From Reticulitermes lucifugus (lineage: Eukaryota; Arthropoda; Insecta; Blattodea; Rhinotermitidae), in assembly GCA_026260175.1 (NCBI GenBank), contig JAKCWW010000148.1, positions 62,465 through 126,464 of the forward strand: 64,000 bases of DNA, written 5' to 3'. Of the stretch, positions 59,639 to 64,000 are shown one piece after another (positions within the stretch are counted from its first letter, which is position 1; each line of letters begins with the position of its first letter). The position numbers and the translations under genes are program-made. The notes under the pieces were generated by a model. It did not search any database. It saw nothing but the letters and a program-made list of their open reading frames with translations, and was not told the DNA's origin.

Positions 59639-59760
59639 AAGTATTCTGGGATATAATACCCCATTGAGTGGTAGGTAGATACCGCAGTTTCGAAGGATTA
59701 AAGCAGTCAATCGCCGATACTTACTGTCCAGACGATGTAGCGTCATATCCCAGAATACTT
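59639..59760. mobile_element. 122-bp foldback repeat
   Basis: Arms AAGTATTCTGGGATATAA and TCATATCCCAGAATACTT bracket a centre with ATACCGCAGTTTCGAAGG (a degraded reverse complement of a CGAAAC core). It belongs to the family F style, small and diverged in the middle. Confidence 0.65.
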
Positions 59761-60094
59761 GAATCTTCAGCAACAGCGCTGTGAGGACTTCAAAGTCGCA
59801 AATAATTTACAGTTCCAGTTGTATCATCACAACTTATAACGAAGGTATATTTAAAAAACATTCCTTGCAATAAAAGCAGACAATGCCTAAAGAATACATC
59901 GTTTATCTGTTTCCACATGTAGTATTTATCAACTTACTGCAACATTACGAGTAGTTTTTCTCTACTTCACAGCGCAGTATCTTTCTCGATGCTTGAGAGT
60001 TGCTCGTCTACATAAAAAAGTCTCTGCATTTATGGCACCAGAAGTTTTAAGAACTTATAACACAAGTCTTCCATTACATCCTGTGCTGAGCTGT

Positions 60095-60300
60095 TTGAAT
60101 CCGGGCCCTAAAAACACATACATTACCTATTTATATTTCAGGAGTACGCAAATTCCGGACTCCAGGTTGCCGTGCCACCTACTGCTCAAAGGTCCTACGT
60201 ATGAGACTTCCTGCATGTCACCCTTCTGGCGCCTAGAATTTCGAGGTGGCCTCAATGTTGTTGGCAAATTTGTGCACTCCTCTTATATTCTATATATTTA
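60095..60300 (+). repeat. dispersed repeat family C, copy 2
   Basis: It matches 44207-44420 over ATGAGACTTCCTGCATGTCA, CTTCTGGCGCCTAGAATTTC and GAGGTGGC, followed by AAATTTGTGCACTCC (AAATCTGTGCTCCC in copy 1). The overlapping 110-codon frame is considered accidental. Confidence 0.6.
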
Positions 60301-60339
60301 CGTCAAAAGTTATGCTGATAATTAAAATATTAACGTAGT

Positions 60340-60450
60340 TTTCCATGTTATAAACCGCGTTGCGTGGAAGGTGAGTAAGTTGCGGAGGAACATACTGTCC
60401 TTAATTCCTTTGCTCTGAAACGGAGGCAGCACTTTCCTGCAAAGTTAACT
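60340..60450. other. foldback remnant
   Basis: GTTGCGGAGGAACATACTGT and GAAACGGAGGCAGCACTTTC resemble degraded GGAGG-type core and arm pieces. Weak. Confidence 0.3.
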
Positions 60451-60735
60451 ACAGGCCATGATAAAATTGGCAACATTAAGTTCAGAGAAAGACATTAAAG
60501 ACCTGAATAAAGATTGCCATTTTGAATGTGGCTTCGACCCCAGGAACTAAGTCCATTTGCCCTTCTCCTCAATATTCCTATCACAGATATCACCATAAAC
60601 GTTGACACGAACAACAGCTGATCTGCTGTTAATATCCAAAGTTATCCACTGACCTAAATGTAATTTCGAAGACATCTGTATACCTTTAATTTTTCTACAT
60701 TTCAGGAAAGGGAAAGTAATATTTGGTTACAAGGA

Positions 60736-61299
60736 TAAGCAAAGTTTACACATCGTTTTAGCCTCTCTCGCGAGAGGTACATAGCCTTTTCCAAAGCGAG
60801 TTGTTTACAGAGGACGAGCCGGTGCTTCCTCTTTCAATTTCCAATATCTTCTATTTTCCTTAAGGTCACCCAGTGGCTGCTTATGTCTTCTTCCTCGTCT
60901 CTTCGCCCCTTATATTTTTCCTTCAATAACGTCTTTTAGAAGGCAGTTCCTACCCCAAATGTGACCAATCCAGCTAACCTTCCTCCTCTTAATGTTTGTA
61001 GGATATTCCTCTCCTCCTTGCCTCTTTGCAATACTTCCTCATTTCTCTCACGATCAGTCCAACTGATCCTCCCATCCTTCTCCGCCATCATATTTAAAAA
61101 CTTTCCAGATACTTCTGATCTATTTTCCGAAGTATCCAAGTTTTAGCACCATAAAGGCTATGCTCCAAATGTAGCTCTTCAGTAGTTTATTCCTTAAATT
61201 GAAATAGAATTTGGTGGCGAAAAAGTCTTCTTTTCGAAAGCTGTTTTTGCCATGGAAATCCTGGATTTAAATTCAAGTTTACATCTTGCATCATTTTTA
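60736..61299 (-). mobile_element. LINE ORF2 C-terminal region, broken (WIGHI..RNCLL family), interrupted by a foldback
   Basis: The minus strand reads NDARCKLEFKSRISMAKTAF (61293 down), LRNKLLKSYIWSIAFMVLKL, then GRISWTDRERNEEVLQRGKE, ERNILQTLRG, WIGHIWGRNCLLKDVIEGKI, RRGRRHKQPLGDLKENRRYW, KLKEEAP and TRFGKGYVPLAREAK (about 60740). This is the order of the post-reverse-transcriptase region of an abundant insect LINE, different from the LAQDR family. Frame changes and stops make it dead. Its upstream end is split at 61299/61544 by a family F foldback with a target duplication. What lies beyond 61560 is not recognisably LINE. Confidence 0.8.
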
Positions 61300-61543
61300 G
61301 ATCTAGACTCTTCTAGGATATTACGCAGCGTTGAGTGGTAGTTCTGTACCGACGTTTCCGGACAACCTATCCGTCCCATTTCAAGGGTCAAAAAGTCCAG
61401 GAATAAAAACCTTCTTGGACTTCTTGACGTCTGAAGATGGAGCCGATAGGTTGTCCCGAAACGTCGGTACAGAACTACCACTCAACGCAGTGTAATATCC
61501 CTGAAGAGCGGAGATCTCATCTACATCGCGGCGGAAGCCTGAA
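61300..61543. mobile_element. foldback repeat (family F), complete, inserted in a LINE
   Basis: On the minus strand it starts TCAGGCTTCCGCCGCGATGT, as at 16743 and 3527. It has inverted arms (TACGCAGCGTTGAGTGGTAG against CTACCACTCAACGCAGTGTA) and a core in each arm: minus strand 61348-61389 and plus strand 61426-61470 (CTGAAGA, T, GGA..TCC hairpin, GAAAC, GTC, GGTAC). It is bounded by 17-bp direct repeats with one mismatch, ATCTTGCATCATTTTTA (61283-61299) and ATCTTGCATCATTTTCA (61544-61560). The element is non-coding and must be younger than the LINE copy it interrupts. Confidence 0.85.
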
Positions 61544-61564
61544 ATCTTGCATCATTTTCACTAA

Positions 61565-62235
61565 GAAAATAATAAATACAGAGCAACTCGAGCAATGTCT
61601 GTGTAAATTTACAATATTTGCTCTACGAATTTACCTGAGCATGTGACGTACAAATTAGGCTTTATGAAATTTATACCATCAGTTTGGTCCAGTGCAGGTT
61701 TTGGGACATGATGCCTGTTCCTCTCGCAAGTCCTGCTTAGTCATGAGTAAACTCTCCGTACAATTAAATTTCATACAAATTGGCGAAATGCCTTATTTTA
61801 CTTTACATTTGTCACCTGACAAACCATATGCCTTGGTCATATGGAAAAGACAGTCTGTCAAAACAGAAGAATAAATTTCGTTATTACGAATTGTTAGGCC
61901 GATTATCGACAATGAAACATCAATACTGTCGCAGGAAATCGAATTTCATTGCGATGGCATATAGAGAGCGAATTTCTTTATATCACTCTACATATAATTT
62001 TAGACGTACGGAATATGAGATTATTCATACTTCACCTAGTACAAGCTCACAAAATACTATTACCTAGCGCAGACACTATGAGAAACATCTAATAAGATAT
62101 GATTACCAAAATACTTACTAAAAAAGAAAAAGACTATTATTTGTTTGTGAATTATAACACTCATGGGAATCACCATACACTTTGAGGTTTAAATGAAACA
62201 ATCCCGGAAATCTTTAGAACCAATTTCAGTTACAT
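61565..62235. other. unannotated stretch
   Basis: Two overlapping short plus-strand frames (60 and 95 codons) have no recognisable domain. Nothing else is supported. Confidence 0.4.
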
Positions 62236-62238
62236 ATT

Positions 62239-62747
62239 TTAACAAGACAGGCAACGTACATATAATGCAATATGGAGGCGCTTTCGAATAAACACTGTTG
62301 CAGTGGAAAAGCGATAAGTATTACATACTCTGAGTGTGTATCTGTAGCATTCCTTATCCAGCAAGAAAACCGCATGCGCCGTATTATATTGTCATCTGTG
62401 GCCTGTCTGACTCTACCGTACTTCTCCACATTATCTTATATACGGCACTATTTTCAGAAAAATTTATTGAAAATAAAATGTGTGTTTTGAGTTTCACTAC
62501 AACCTTTGTCTGAATCATTTCTCATTCTAAGAAGAATTCAGCGAGATATCATAATTGTAGTTACGTCTTCCTGCAAAGTACCCGTTATTCTTTTCGGATT
62601 TTAATGAAACTTAATTTTCTCCACAGAGTTTCAGATGCATAGACGGACGGACAGGCAGATAGGCGGACGGCCAGAGGGGTAGACAGGAAGACAGACAGTA
62701 CGAAGCTAACAGTCGCTTTTGGCAATTTTGTGAAAGCGGCTAAAAAT
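62239..62747 (+). repeat. dispersed repeat family A, long copy
   Basis: It runs from ACAAGACAGGCAACGTACAT to AGTCGCTTTTGGCAATTTTG. It shares ATTGTCATCTGTGGCCTGTC, TCATTCTAAGAAGAATTCAG and AAAGTACCCGTTATTCTTTT with 34.3 and 47.5 kb. The GACGGACGGACAGGCAGATA tract is expanded here. Confidence 0.8.
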
Positions 62748-62899
62748 GACAAAATTTTATCGTAAAATGTTCCTAACATTACCCTTTTTCATGTTCTAAA
62801 CCAGTACAAATGTGAATCATACGAATTTATACAGCATCTACTCTTAACGCACTATGATACACATTCAAAGCCAACGTAGCTACGTAAAAATGTTTTCCC

Positions 62900-62945
62900 T
62901 GATGATGGCCGAAAACACTGAAGCACGTTGGAAACATTATAAACA
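62900..62945 (+). other. hammerhead-like core, decayed
   Basis: CCCTGATGATGGCCGAAAAC contains an intact CTGATGA followed by an extra T, GGCC and GAAAAC. The hairpin is reduced to four bases and cannot fold, so this looks like a collapsed copy. Confidence 0.4.
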
Positions 62946-62949
62946 AGGA

Positions 62950-64000
62950 AAAGGAGGTTTTATAAAGTCACTGACAATGCCCGCTACTTAATTTCTAGCT
63001 ACGGCTTTAATGGTATATCCTTCGGTTTATACCACGTGGTCCATTAAATCAAGATTTCATTGAGTCACAGTTTTACTCAATACACACACCATGGAGTTGT
63101 AATGATCTTCAAATACAGCTTGACAAATTAAGCGGTGCTACCACCTAGAAATATAATTTTAACAGCAATACTCGACGCTGCAGTATCTAACAAATTATAG
63201 GAAAATCTCGACTGCTTCATAAAGACAGATCAATACAGACAACGTATCAGCGGTATTTAGAAGGGCTTGTTGCATGAAAACAGAATAGAATAAAGACAGA
63301 ATTTCAAATCTTCACACTTTATGTATTTATACATTACAATTTTCCTGTTTCTACATGTACCCCGATATACTGTCCACAAAAAGGTCTTTAAAATTTAAAA
63401 TACTTTCACATCCAACCATATTTTTAACACGATATAAATGTATACTACTGCATTATTAATGAACTGATCAGGATTCCATTAAAATTAAAAATTTGGAAAC
63501 TCTATTCGACGCACACAGAATTTATTGCAAAATTTTATTGGCCCAAAAAAATTGCTACATTGGAATTCCGATACACATTGTTGAGACCAGACGACTGCAT
63601 TACCTCGTACGTAAGTGGCTTACCTGGCATTATGTGGCACAGTGACGCAAAGGCTAAGGAACGCATATTTGTTTCATTGGTCGGCTGAAAGCTGACGTAT
63701 GGAAGTTGAAACACTTAATTTATTTCATAAAAATGCTGTACATCCACTCCAAACGCTTTAATAATTGTGACACATTGTATCAAAAGAACTGAATCTTATT
63801 CAAGTATTTTTAGCAGAGAACGTATCTGTTCTTCAGTTACTTTGGAGACAAATATTAAAATCAATTGACAATAACTCACAAATACTACATCCTTTAGGTC
63901 TTATATCTCATGTTCCTACGTGCTTGTAACTAAACTCCTTACTTTGCCTCAGTCTTTTACTTATTATATCTAATCTTGATATGTTATTCTGATATTCTTA
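62950..64000. other. unannotated stretch
   Basis: I see no gene, RNA or recognised repeat that I can support up to the window end. Confidence 0.4.

Noticed and set aside
1-64000. CRISPR-like or LTR-flanked element structures
   Set aside because: No regularly spaced short repeats and no paired long direct repeats with coding interior were seen.

Overview
The window looks like intergenic or intronic DNA from an arthropod, most likely an insect of the cockroach/termite lineage. It is AT-rich and full of short palindromic repeats, tRNA-derived SINEs and decayed LINE ends. The lineage is inferred from memory of repeat families (foldback repeats built around CTGAAGATG...CGAAACGTC; LINE ends reading RKIFGP..., LAQDR.RW and WIGHI..RNCLL), not from a search. 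I found no intact host gene, tRNA, rRNA or CRISPR array. Nearly all open frames are under 110 codons and look random or repeat-derived; the longest, 159 codons, is part of a fossil.

Layout. 1-9.8 kb holds dispersed repeats and three foldback elements (3.5, 5.2-5.6 and 6.4 kb). 9.9-11.35 kb (minus strand) is a decayed copy of a repetitive arthropod gene family; a cluster of N bases lies inside it. 14.9-19.2 kb holds a minisatellite, four foldback elements (one split by a LINE tail) and a decayed hAT transposase of the ZBED5/GTF2IRD2 type on the plus strand (17.2-18.9 kb). 21.2 kb has a tRNA-like insert between direct repeats, and 22.2 kb an 88-bp hairpin. 23-40 kb is mostly unannotatable AT-rich DNA with repeat copies. 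LINE 3' ends of one family lie at 40.9, 46.7 and 52.7 kb and one of a second family at 60.7-61.3 kb, all on the minus strand. 43.0-43.5 kb is a GC-richer island with a G-run tract and clustered transcription-factor-like motifs, the best candidate for host regulatory DNA. 49.8, 50.3, 56.4 and 31.7 kb carry SINE-like tRNA heads.

The most interesting signal is a small RNA-like module repeated at more than ten places in otherwise dissimilar repeats: CTGANGA, one extra base, a hairpin, GAAAC, then usually GTH, then a stretch often complementary to what precedes CTGANGA. This is the order of parts in a type I hammerhead ribozyme with a minimal stem III, apart from the constant extra base. Three foldback elements carrying it are flanked by direct repeats of 13-17 bp, which fits copying through RNA better than cut-and-paste transposition. 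Whether the module cleaves is unknown.
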